Shown: piece after piece, positions 29,733-38,724 of the stretch
How the letters are laid out: each line of letters begins with the position of its first letter
How positions within the stretch are numbered: the stretch's first letter is position 1
Source of the DNA: Methanobrevibacter sp.
Lineage (GTDB): Archaea; Methanobacteriota; Methanobacteria; Methanobacteriales; Methanobacteriaceae
Length of the DNA stretch: 64,000 nucleotides
Direction: 5' to 3'
NCBI GenBank assembly: GCA_017652345.1
Contig: JAGCBE010000292.1
Span: 1-64,000 of the forward strand
Notes under the pieces: model-generated
Seen by the model: only the letters and a program-made list of their open reading frames with translations
What the model was told of the DNA's origin: nothing
The model's database searches: none
Translations under genes and position numbers: made by a program

Positions 29733-30913
29733 TGTTTTTAATGAATTATAACTTTATGTATGATAAAAACACAATCGATCCCGCTCCGGCTTATATACCA
29801 ATGGCTAGTGGTTTGCAATTAACGAATGCTATATATGACCATCTAAATGTTTCTGGAGATGGTAACATGGCTTATAGCGAAACAATACCTGATTCTTGGG
29901 ATGTTAACACTATTATGAACACGGATTTTCATGGGAATGTAAATGCAGGAAATGTAGATTATTCTACACAAGATTTAGCAGGAATAAGAATTAAACGTAG
30001 AATTAAGGGAACATTTGCCTGGATAACATTATATGACATAGCTTTGGAAAGTTCTTCTGGGTTAGCATTAACTAAGTATGATTTAACTAATCAGCACGGA
30101 ATAACTTATGAATATGCTTTCGTTCCTTACTTAAACACAAATGTAGAATGTGCGTATATCATAAAAGAACTAGAAAGCAAATGTGATGGCGTATTTGTTT
30201 GTTCGCCTGGTTCGATTGTAAAATTTTATGGTGGGTTGTCATATGGTAATGGCAGTATGGCTAATAAAACAGGTGTGTTTGAGCCTCTTGGAAGCAAATA
30301 TCCGATTGTTGTTGCAAATGCTGACACTCAATATTATAGTGGTTCTCTTTCTGCTACTGCTTTAACTTTTAATCAATTAATGAACGATAAGTTTGACAGG
30401 GTTACAAATTCTTCTTATTTGAAGCTCTTAACTGAGTTTCTAACAGACCACACAACAAAACTTATCAAAGATTGGAATGGAAATTTATGGCTTGTCGCTG
30501 TTACAGATGGAGTTCAGGTTAAATATAACAATAGTGTCGGAATGGGCGTTGGAGATGTGAGCTTTAATTTCGTTGAAATAGGAAGCGCGCAAGATCAAGA
30601 AACATTAGAGAAAAGCGGGTTTATAAATATTATGTTTACTCCTATGACAAATACTATACCTGATTATCCGCCTAGACCACTAAATCCTGTTGATTCAAAT
30701 ACTGGTAGCAATGAGGAGTATTTAAGTAAGATAGAATTTAATATTAATCCAATGGATGGCGATTTGGTTATCAATAATAGTGAATGGTTGCAAAATATGA
30801 TGTTTTATATTGACCCTGAAACATTAGACTTAGTATTTGAAAGTGAAGACGATATAGAAGATATTAGTTTCTCAATCGACACAAATGGGAATATTTTTCT
30901 TAATGTAAGCTAA
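29732..30913 (+). CDS. Baseplate-region protein, 393 residues
   Basis: Starts overlapping the previous stop by one base. The first 300 residues look like a structural hub- or Dit-like protein, rich in aromatic and Asn residues (GIRIKRRIKGTFAWI). The last 90 form an acidic repeat of short strands (FNINPMDGDLVINN, FYIDPETLDLVF, FSIDTNGNIFLNV), a small three-copy beta repeat with period about 25. Role inferred from position. Confidence 0.55.
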   Translation: MFLMNYNFMYDKNTIDPAPAYIPMASGLQLTNAIYDHLNVSGDGNMAYSETIPDSWDVNTIMNTDFHGNVNAGNVDYSTQDLAGIRIKRRIKGTFAWITLYDIALESSSGLALTKYDLTNQHGITYEYAFVPYLNTNVECAYIIKELESKCDGVFVCSPGSIVKFYGGLSYGNGSMANKTGVFEPLGSKYPIVVANADTQYYSGSLSATALTFNQLMNDKFDRVTNSSYLKLLTEFLTDHTTKLIKDWNGNLWLVAVTDGVQVKYNNSVGMGVGDVSFNFVEIGSAQDQETLEKSGFINIMFTPMTNTIPDYPPRPLNPVDSNTGSNEEYLSKIEFNINPMDGDLVINNSEWLQNMMFYIDPETLDLVFESEDDIEDISFSIDTNGNIFLNVS

Positions 30914-30924
30914 GAGGTGATATA

Positions 30925-32823
30925 ATGATTTCTGAAAATTTGTATCAATTAAGCAAATCGCATTATCGCCGTATTAAAATAAGGGTTGATTTATTGTCTT
31001 TTGCTTTTACTGTTCTTGGCAGTTTAGAGGGGAATGTAACACAGGGGTCTATTACAATAGATGCAAACTCCGATATTAGAAGAGTCGCAGATTTAACATT
31101 GGTTATAACGGATTCTAGTTTTGATATTGGAGAAGATAAAAAAATATGGCTAGATAAATATGTTCAGATTTATGTTGGGATGATGTCCTTAGATAACAGT
31201 ATAGAATGGATTAATATGGGTATTTATTTAATTAATAACCCATCTGTTGTATATAACGCGACAACACATACGCTATCGTTTCAATCATATGATTTAATGA
31301 GCAAATTAACCGGTTTAAGAAACGGTCAGTTGCCTGGCGTTCCAACATTAATCCCTAGCGGGTCATCTATTAGAGGCTCTATGGCTTCTGCTATTTCTCA
31401 GTTAGGTGGATTTAATAAATTTATTATTGAAGATAATCCACAAGATGTCCCATATGATATAAAAATAGAGGTTGGTGGCTATGTCTACGATATTGTTTCC
31501 AAATTAAGAGATATTAGTCCAAACTGGGAAACATTTTTTGACGTTGATGGAGTTTTCCATTATCAGCCTATTAGCGCTTATTATGATGACGAGTATATAG
31601 CCGATGACGACATTTTAAATAGTGTTGTTATAAGTGTAGAGAATAATATTAATTTTGGAAATGTTAAAAATGTAATAGAAGTTTTTGGTAAGTCTCTTGA
31701 CCCAACAAGGTATGGAGATATTGCGACTTTATCTGGATCTACATATTCTATAACATTAGAAGATTTTGACGTTATTACGCCTAATTTGACTATAGGGTTT
31801 ACTACACCTTCTGATAATGGTACTGTATCAAATGCGAAACTAAAAATAAACGATTTTGATGCGTTGCCATTAGTCAATGAAGATGGTTCCTCTGTAGACA
31901 TTAGTGAAAGCGATGAATATTTTGTTGTAATGAGCCGTTCAAAACTAATAGACGCTTCAACTGTTGAGTCTGCTGATTATAATGTTACAGCCACTATTGA
32001 TGGAAACATATATAATCTTTCTATTCCATCAATGACTACTTGGGAAGAAAATGCTGTAATAGATATGAAGGTTCCTAGTATGAAATTAGTTTTGAATGGG
32101 AATAAAACATATACAATTAGTGGTTCTAATGTCGCTATTCCTAGCGCCGGAGAGGTTTGTTATATTAAAATTACAGGAAGTAGCACAGCCACGTTTATTG
32201 CGGCTAGAACTCCAACTTATGATTTAGATACAGTTAGTGTTAGTGGTTTAACATACAATGTAATGATAAGCAATTTGAACAGTTTTAAAACAAACGATAT
32301 TATTAGGTTTGAATCTCCGTACATAGAAAAATCTCCTAGTATCAAAGTCAACAATAACCTTGCTTGTCAGATTTACGATTCTACTGGTTCTGAAAAAATG
32401 GAACTTATACAGTTGTCTAATCATACATATAGAATTAAGATACCAGAAAACACGGGGTTGTTATTTTTAGGTCATCAACAAATTCACGCAGAAATTGCTG
32501 AAACGAACCCAGAAAGTCCTTTTTATGTTGAAAAAGATTTAGGTAGAATATTACTTGTTTTGAAAGACGGGGAATATAACAATATTTATACAGATAAACT
32601 TGCCCTAGAAAGAGCGAAATATGAATTGTATTTACATTGCCGAATGGAAGACACGATTGATTTAACTATGGTTCCTTTATATTGGCTAGACGTTAATCAA
32701 AAAATATATTATACATTTAATAATGTTTCTACGGCGTATGTTATTAAGAATATTCAGGTAGATTTAAGTCCAAGTGGGACAATGAAAGTAAACGCTATAC
32801 AGTTCTATCCTGATATGGAGTAA
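30925..32823 (+). CDS. Tail hub / Tal-like protein, 632 residues
   Basis: The N-terminus (YRRIKIRVDLL, LEGNVTQGSITIDA, DIRRVADLTLVI) matches the pattern of Firmicutes tail hub proteins of the DUF5048 type, where a strand pair precedes S-x-x-R-R. Further segments (YDIVSKLRDIS, WETFFDVDGVFHY) fit the hub fold. It would sit at the tail tip below the tape measure. The middle 300 residues are an added beta region. Confidence 0.65.
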   Translation: MISENLYQLSKSHYRRIKIRVDLLSFAFTVLGSLEGNVTQGSITIDANSDIRRVADLTLVITDSSFDIGEDKKIWLDKYVQIYVGMMSLDNSIEWINMGIYLINNPSVVYNATTHTLSFQSYDLMSKLTGLRNGQLPGVPTLIPSGSSIRGSMASAISQLGGFNKFIIEDNPQDVPYDIKIEVGGYVYDIVSKLRDISPNWETFFDVDGVFHYQPISAYYDDEYIADDDILNSVVISVENNINFGNVKNVIEVFGKSLDPTRYGDIATLSGSTYSITLEDFDVITPNLTIGFTTPSDNGTVSNAKLKINDFDALPLVNEDGSSVDISESDEYFVVMSRSKLIDASTVESADYNVTATIDGNIYNLSIPSMTTWEENAVIDMKVPSMKLVLNGNKTYTISGSNVAIPSAGEVCYIKITGSSTATFIAARTPTYDLDTVSVSGLTYNVMISNLNSFKTNDIIRFESPYIEKSPSIKVNNNLACQIYDSTGSEKMELIQLSNHTYRIKIPENTGLLFLGHQQIHAEIAETNPESPFYVEKDLGRILLVLKDGEYNNIYTDKLALERAKYELYLHCRMEDTIDLTMVPLYWLDVNQKIYYTFNNVSTAYVIKNIQVDLSPSGTMKVNAIQFYPDME

Positions 32824-32838
32824 TAAAGGGGTGATAAA

Positions 32839-33567
32839 ATGAGTGTGTCTTATCCAGACCTTAATTTAACAAATTTCCCAGAAAGCGTTGATACGTTTGT
32901 GCAAATGTTGAACATAGTGGCTTCTGATTATGCGACGTTATCTGAATATCAGTCTGCTATGGAAGAGGGAAATGTTGTTAAGGCGAACACGGCTTTAAGT
33001 AATATGGTAGACGGTGTTAAAAAGATACTTACGGCTGATAAAATTAATAAGATATTTGATTCAATAGAAGCGCTACAAAGATTTTTGTCAACTGATATTG
33101 TACCATATATAGCTCAGTTGCAATCTAATTGGCAATCTGAGGTTGATAAATTTGCATATAGGGGAGTATATAGTAGTTCTACAACTTATTATAAAAATAA
33201 TATAGTGAGTTATACTATTGAAGCACATACATATTTATATATTAATATATCGTCACAGTCTAAAAGTGTCCCACCGACAGATTCAACTGTTTGGCAACAG
33301 TTTACTGTTGTTGGCGCTCAGGGTTTAACAGGTGACGCTATGTCTTTTTTATATGAATGGAATAATGCAACGCAATATACGCCACAAGATTGTGTGTCTT
33401 ACAACGGTAAGTTGTGGGGTTGTGTGTCTGCAAATCAGAATAGCGCTCCTTCTTCTTCTAATAATAAATGGAAAGTTGTTATGGAAATATCTCCGACTAG
33501 ATACCCTATTCAGTCTAATACGCCATCCGATCAAGAAAATGGCGATATTTGGTTTCAGGTTGTTTAA
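32839..33567 (+). CDS. Fibre protein with two carbohydrate-binding-like repeats
   Basis: 242 residues. A helical N-terminal half is followed by two copies of a small aromatic module with the chitin-binding (CBM5/12-like) pattern: YSSSTTYYKNNIVSY with ending VPPTDSTVW, and WNNATQYTPQDCVSY with ending SAPSSSNNKW. These modules bind polysaccharide in phage baseplates and glycosidases. The next gene carries the same module. Confidence 0.65.
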   Translation: MSVSYPDLNLTNFPESVDTFVQMLNIVASDYATLSEYQSAMEEGNVVKANTALSNMVDGVKKILTADKINKIFDSIEALQRFLSTDIVPYIAQLQSNWQSEVDKFAYRGVYSSSTTYYKNNIVSYTIEAHTYLYINISSQSKSVPPTDSTVWQQFTVVGAQGLTGDAMSFLYEWNNATQYTPQDCVSYNGKLWGCVSANQNSAPSSSNNKWKVVMEISPTRYPIQSNTPSDQENGDIWFQVV

Positions 33568-33585
33568 TGAGAGGTGGTGTTAATA

Positions 33586-34447
33586 ATGGGTAGGTTTCAA
33601 AATCTGCATTTAGCCGACTTTTCATTATATAGCCAATATAGAACTCTTTTTAAGACTGATGTTTCTAGCGCACAAGCAATATTAAGTAATTCTCAATTAA
33701 ATAATAAGGCTTTTGGGGCTAGTGACATTAATGATATTACGGATGATATAGCTACAATAGAAAATTATTATTATAGCAATGTTCCATTAAGACTATCATC
33801 TTTATTAAGCGAATTAGGCGAAGAAATAGGAGAGCTTAAAAATTGTGGTGATTATAGCACATCTGTTGCTTATAAGAAAAAGAATATTGTAAATTATAAC
33901 AATCAATTATATTTTTGTTTAGAAGACAATCAGGGCGAGCCATTCTCTCCTCGGTAATATAGCATACATTACAACGACATCTTATAATGACGAAGATTTA
34001 TATTTTCAATATGGTGGAGCGTATTATACATTTTCTGTGGATAATCTACCTTCTGGTTCTTATATTTCGTTTAATAAATCTAACAAAAATTTGTATGTAG
34101 ATAATGAAGCGGTTTCATATACCGAGTCTTATACAACCTATTCCGGAACCAATATTGTTTTACAAGATTATTGGCTTTATTTGGGTTTGAGAGGAGCAAA
34201 AGGGTACCCTACTATTGGTGTTCAGTTAATTGGGGCTTGGAATGCTTCTACATCATATTCTGAAAAAGATGTGGTATATATAAATAACAGATTATATGTC
34301 GCTGTTCAGAGTTCTAGTAATCAAAGTCCACCAGACAATACTAATTATTGGGTTCTATTGGCTGATTACAATTTAGCAAAAATAAACTTCGATGTCAATA
34401 TTTCTAATTTAGAAGTTGGTGATATTGATTGGGAAACTTTGAGTTAA
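33586..34447 (+). CDS. Fibre protein with CBM5/12-like modules, one CGGT shift
   Basis: 286 residues after joining. I chose the ATG at 33586 after GAGGTGG; a GTG at 33574 is possible. It has a helical N-terminal part, then a module STSVAYKKKNIVNY, and after the shift a beta region and a second module WNASTSYSEKDVVYIN ending SPPDNTNYW. In the zero frame, CGG is followed at once by TAA, so all downstream sequence depends on recoding. It is the only site with CGGT. Confidence 0.75.
33952..33955 (+). other. CGGT +1 recoding site 6 (fibre protein)
   Basis: CGG follows CCT, and the zero frame reads TAA directly after it. The +1 frame gives P-x-NIAYITTTSY and stays open for about 490 bases. Skipping C gives glycine from GGT. 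The only non-A fourth base among the twelve sites. Confidence 0.75.
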
Positions 34448-34460
34448 GTGAGGAATGAAA

Positions 34461-35024
34461 ATGGCAAAAAAGAATATTTTAAATAAAGTAAAAACGGCTA
34501 GTGGCTATGATACGTTATATCCACTAACGCCATATCAAATATTTACTGCTACTGCCGTTAGTGGTAATGGTTCTGTATATAATGTTACAATTCCTCTTCC
34601 TACAGAAGACATGGTTGTGCCTATTTATATTAGATTTACGGCAAATTCAAACGCTCAGTCTGGTTGTAAAATTTCTGTTAATGGCTCGACTAGCGTTGAT
34701 ATTTTTGGAAGTGTTAGTGGCGTTGTAAAAACAAATGACATTTGTGTTGTTGTATATGATAGTGGTGTTTCTACTACTCCAGCATCGCCAAAGTGTTATT
34801 TGGTTAATATAGAGAATAAAACATCTGCTCAAGACGATTTTGTTGGTGGTTCCACGGTTTTTAACACAAATAATATTGTTTCTACATATGATAACGGTGC
34901 TGTAATGACTACTACTTTTAATGACAATGGAAGTATTACAGAGACTCTTGTTCAAGATGGTGTGACAACCTCAAAAACCACTACATTTAATAGTGATGGA
35001 ACGATAACGGAGGTGGTTTCTTAA
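34461..35024 (+). CDS. Fibre-region protein, 187 residues
   Basis: Starts MAKKNILNKVKT; an ATG six bases upstream is also possible. Beta-rich with a C-terminal repeat of T-x-T-F-N-x-D/N-G-S/T-I-T-E (TTFNDNGSITE and TTFNSDGTITE), a two-copy hairpin motif that may extend into further shaft elements. The stop overlaps the next ATG. Probably part of the baseplate or a fibre connector. Confidence 0.6.
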   Translation: MAKKNILNKVKTASGYDTLYPLTPYQIFTATAVSGNGSVYNVTIPLPTEDMVVPIYIRFTANSNAQSGCKISVNGSTSVDIFGSVSGVVKTNDICVVVYDSGVSTTPASPKCYLVNIENKTSAQDDFVGGSTVFNTNNIVSTYDNGAVMTTTFNDNGSITETLVQDGVTTSKTTTFNSDGTITEVVS

Positions 35025-36397
35025 TGAGTTGGGCTGAGGTTAAAAAGATTAATGATAATATGAGTATTCCGCTTGATCAATTATTTTTGAAATTAATCGG
35101 TGGTTTTCATAGAGAATATATTTATTCGTCAAGAACTTATGAAGTTCCTTGGGATGGTATTTTTACAATTAGGGCTTATTGTGGTCAAAATGGTCAATAT
35201 GGTAAGGTTGTAAAAAAATTTACAAAGGGTGAACTTTTGACAATTACAATTACAGGAAATACGAGTGTTACAATAACAAGTAATATGCAGGCAAATTCTG
35301 TTTTTCATATTCAACTAAACGATAGAGACGCTAATGTTAATAGTAATAGCGCAGATAGTATTAGAGCTATAGCTATTGGTGGTGCTGCTGTTGGTCAGCC
35401 AGGCGGAAATGCAAGAGTTAGAAGTAATAATGGTATTGCCGCTGGCGGTGGTGGTTCTGGTGGTGGAAACAACACAAGTAATAGCTCAAATAGCTTATAT
35501 TATTTAGGATGGGCTGGTGGAGCGGCTTACGCTTATGGAACTAACTGCTACGCACTTGGTGGTGGCGGCGGAGGAGGAGGCAACTCCTCTTACAATAATG
35601 GTGGTGGCGCTGGTGGGGCTGCTTATATAAATGGAACGGCATTGTCAAATTACTGTTGCACAACAAGTTTGATTAGCGGGAAAGGTTATGATGGTGGAAA
35701 TTCTCATAATACTTCTAGTGTTACTTATGGTGGAGAAGGAGGAGACGGTGGCTGCGGCGGTGGTTGTGGCTTAAATAGATTGTCGTTTAACACTTCTACG
35801 GCTGTTAAAACTGTTGGTATGGGATATTTTTCTGATGGAGGCTATACTGTTGGAGGATCGGCAAGAGGAGGATCTTTAGGAGATATTGCCGATGATGGCA
35901 GTAGCAAAAACGCTATAACATATGCGAATTTATCTGGCAGTAAAGGATATTTTGTTGGTGGTTCTGGCGCAAAGGCAAAAGATAGTAATTATAGTGGATA
36001 TGTTGGTGGAACAGGTGGCTTCTTAGGTGGAGCAGGAGGAAACTATTGGGGAAGCGCTTTTAATGGTAGCGGTGGCAAAGGAGGATATAGCCCATATGGG
36101 ATTGGCGGAACTGGTGGCACAGCAGGAGGAACAAACAACAGTTATAGTTCGGGCGCAGGAGGAGATGGCAAACTAATTGGTGGTAATGGTGGCTATTCTA
36201 ATGGTTCTATAGATGGTGGAACTGGTGGTAACGGATATTACCCTGGGATTGGCGGATTAAGCAGGAATGGCAGTCAAGGAAGTAATGGTTATGCTATAAC
36301 CTCTGGCATTATGAGTAGCAGTTTCCCTCTAAAAGGTATGGAACCAACAACTTCTATTGTTATCATTGAGGCAGGAGATAGTATTGAAGATTTCTAA
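35024..36397 (+). CDS. Glycine-rich tail tip / adhesin protein, 457 residues
   Basis: The first 110 residues include FHREYIYSSRTYEVP and TIRAYCGQNG, a beta sandwich. From about 120 to 430 the sequence is dominated by glycine (runs such as GGGGGGGG, GGAGGAAY), as in polyglycine-II brush domains of phage receptor-binding adhesins. The end, GMEPTTSIVIIEAG, is a short strand. Likely a receptor-binding tip; the Gly-rich part usually determines specificity. Confidence 0.7.
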   Translation: MSWAEVKKINDNMSIPLDQLFLKLIGGFHREYIYSSRTYEVPWDGIFTIRAYCGQNGQYGKVVKKFTKGELLTITITGNTSVTITSNMQANSVFHIQLNDRDANVNSNSADSIRAIAIGGAAVGQPGGNARVRSNNGIAAGGGGSGGGNNTSNSSNSLYYLGWAGGAAYAYGTNCYALGGGGGGGGNSSYNNGGGAGGAAYINGTALSNYCCTTSLISGKGYDGGNSHNTSSVTYGGEGGDGGCGGGCGLNRLSFNTSTAVKTVGMGYFSDGGYTVGGSARGGSLGDIADDGSSKNAITYANLSGSKGYFVGGSGAKAKDSNYSGYVGGTGGFLGGAGGNYWGSAFNGSGGKGGYSPYGIGGTGGTAGGTNNSYSSGAGGDGKLIGGNGGYSNGSIDGGTGGNGYYPGIGGLSRNGSQGSNGYAITSGIMSSSFPLKGMEPTTSIVIIEAGDSIEDF

Positions 36398-36419
36398 TGT
36401 TTTATAAAAGGAGATTTAT

Positions 36420-37382
36420 ATGAAAAAAATTGATTTGATTGTTCCGTGTTATAACACACATAAAACACTTTATAGGTTATTTGGTTCTATAATGAGCCAA
36501 AATTGTAGAGATGAAATTCATATTATTATGGTTGACGATTGTTCTGATGAGCCATATGATGATATGATTAAACCATTTCAAGATATTCTTGATATTGAAA
36601 TTGTAAGACTTAATAAGAATAGCGGACCGGGAACTGCTAGGCGTGTTGGTATGCAAGCTGGAAGTTCCCCATACATTATGTTTATTGATAGCGACGACAC
36701 ATTTTTTAACGCTTTTTCCGTAAGCCGACTATTATATGAAATTGAATCAAGACAATGTGATATTGTGTATAGTAATTTTATTGAGGATATTGACAACTTT
36801 AGGTTTATTATGCACGATAACGACCATATATGGGTGTTTGCAAAAATATTTAAGAGACAATTTTTAGAGAACTACGATATTTATTTTAATGATACGAGAA
36901 GTAATGAAGATAACGGTTTTAACACTTTAACAAGATGTTTTACTGAGCCACAGTATGTAGATGAAACAACTTATATTTGGCATTACAACCCAAAGTCAAT
37001 TACTCGAATTAATAATGGACTATACACTTTTACTTGTACCGAAGGTCAGGTTGACAATAAAATTTGGGCTTTCAAAAATGGATATAGTCGCGGCTGGGAT
37101 AGAACACAATACTTAAAATCAATATCTGGTCAGTTTTGTTTTTATTATTTTAATTATTTTAGCGTGAAAAATCAAACAAGGGAAGAAATTAATGTGAAGA
37201 ATTATATAGCGTGGATAAAGAAATTTTATAATGAATTTCACGAAGAGATACAAGATGCTATGAATAAAGATATATTTAAAGCAGAATATAAACAAAATTT
37301 CATAACGTATTTCAATGATTTTAATAATATCACCATTTTAGACTTAACTATAGAGGAGTTTATAGACATTCTAAAAGAATGA
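36420..37382 (+). CDS. Family 2 glycosyltransferase
   Basis: 320 residues. The GT-A fold is clear: DLIVPCYNTHKTLYRL at the start, IIMVDDCSDEP, SGPGTARRVGM, then FIDSDDTFF, the D-x-D metal and nucleotide-sugar motif. A later acidic NEDNGFNTL may hold the catalytic base. It transfers a sugar from a nucleotide donor. Placed between an adhesin gene and a fibre gene, it may glycosylate the Ser/Asn-rich fibre proteins or modify host glycans during infection. Confidence 0.85.
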   Translation: MKKIDLIVPCYNTHKTLYRLFGSIMSQNCRDEIHIIMVDDCSDEPYDDMIKPFQDILDIEIVRLNKNSGPGTARRVGMQAGSSPYIMFIDSDDTFFNAFSVSRLLYEIESRQCDIVYSNFIEDIDNFRFIMHDNDHIWVFAKIFKRQFLENYDIYFNDTRSNEDNGFNTLTRCFTEPQYVDETTYIWHYNPKSITRINNGLYTFTCTEGQVDNKIWAFKNGYSRGWDRTQYLKSISGQFCFYYFNYFSVKNQTREEINVKNYIAWIKKFYNEFHEEIQDAMNKDIFKAEYKQNFITYFNDFNNITILDLTIEEFIDILKE

Positions 37383-37407
37383 CGAAAAATAAAGGGGTGA
37401 TAAGAAA

Positions 37408-38709
37408 ATGTATGTAGTAACAATGGGCGTTATTAACAAAAATCTAACTTTATTAAAAGAAGAAAAAACTGCTGAATATAGGAGTGGTTCTTTAAATATT
37501 GATAAGGTCGTTTTTAATTTTAGTGGTTCTGAATGGGAAGGACTAACAAAAATTGCTGTATTTGTTACTGAATCTGGCGATGTTATAGATGTTCCTTTAA
37601 TAGGAAACTATTGCGTTATTCCAAGAGAAGCATATATAACGAGTCACACAGATTTAAGAGATGTGGATTTTTATTATGATATAGCGGTTGGAGTTTATGG
37701 TCAGTATATTGATTCAGAAACAAACAAGATTACAAAGATTTTACCTACAAATTTAGTAAGGCGTAAAGTAAGATTGGGTTCTTATCTCCCTGGTGTAACG
37801 CCAAGTGATTTGCCAACTGCTGAACAATGGCAGTTATATATAGATGAAGTAGGTAGATTAGCAACAGAAGCTAAGAATGAAGCTGATAGGGCAGCAGAAA
37901 TTAAGGCAGATGTTGAAGAGATACAGCAAGAATTGAATGAGTTAGCAGAAGAAATGAGAGGACTAGAGGCAAATGCTCAAGGCTATGCAAACAATGCACA
38001 TAGTTCAATGCTTGGCGCGGAATCATTTGCAAATAACTCTAGTAACTTTGCTAATGACGCTAGTAATTTTGCTAATAATGCAAGTTTATATGCTAATGCT
38101 TCTTATGGATTTTCTAATAATGCTTCTAATTATGCAAATAGTGCACAAGAAGCGAGCAACCTTGCTTCTCAATATGCGAATAATTCTTCTGGATGGGCGA
38201 ACAATGCTGCAAATTATGCTGGTAATTCGGCTAATTGGGCGAACCAAGCAAAGATTTATATGGAAAATGCGTCTAATTCGGCTAATCGTTCCGCTGATTA
38301 TGCACAAAATTCATCAAACTTTGCGAACAATGCTCATAGCGAAGCGCTTAATGCAACTAATGCGGCTAATAATGCCAGAAATTCAGCAAACAGCGCTTCA
38401 AACTATGCAAATAATGCTTATGGATGGGCTAATGTGGCTTCTAATTATGCAAACAATGCGTCTAATTGGGCTAATGCTTCATCTAACTATGCTAACTCTT
38501 CAAAAGAATATAGCGAAGATTCACAAGAGATTAAAGATGATGTTGTTGAAATCTATAATGAAATATATGACATATCAAGTGCGAGAATGTTTGCTGCTTT
38601 TGATGTTAACTACGCAAACGGAGATTTAATTATGACTACAGTACAAAGTTTAGGCAACTTAGGTTTTGCCTTAGATTCAGACGGAAATTTAGTTGTTGAA
38701 CTAAGTTAG
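37408..38709 (+). CDS. Fibre shaft protein with Asn-rich heptad repeats
   Basis: 433 residues. The N-terminal 130 are a BppU-like baseplate-attachment domain (VINKNLTLLKEEK, RSGSLNIDKVVFNF). After a coiled coil come about two dozen heptads of form [F/Y/W]-A-N-x-[A/S]-x-[N/G] (about 37980-38520), such as FANNASN and WANASSN. They look like an alpha-helical bundle with aromatic and alanine faces. A short C-terminal domain closes the chain. Probably a trimeric fibre shaft. Confidence 0.7.
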   Translation: MYVVTMGVINKNLTLLKEEKTAEYRSGSLNIDKVVFNFSGSEWEGLTKIAVFVTESGDVIDVPLIGNYCVIPREAYITSHTDLRDVDFYYDIAVGVYGQYIDSETNKITKILPTNLVRRKVRLGSYLPGVTPSDLPTAEQWQLYIDEVGRLATEAKNEADRAAEIKADVEEIQQELNELAEEMRGLEANAQGYANNAHSSMLGAESFANNSSNFANDASNFANNASLYANASYGFSNNASNYANSAQEASNLASQYANNSSGWANNAANYAGNSANWANQAKIYMENASNSANRSADYAQNSSNFANNAHSEALNATNAANNARNSANSASNYANNAYGWANVASNYANNASNWANASSNYANSSKEYSEDSQEIKDDVVEIYNEIYDISSARMFAAFDVNYANGDLIMTTVQSLGNLGFALDSDGNLVVELS

Positions 38710-38724
38710 AAAGGAGGAAGATAA

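Noticed and set aside
34647..34955. Minus-strand frame opposite fibre-region genes
   Set aside because: No ribosome site, opposite to the operon direction and inside a supported gene.
37973..38629. Long second-frame protein over the heptad repeats
   Set aside because: It is a by-product of the repeated codons in the fibre gene; it has Leu/Met-rich repeats and no ribosome site.
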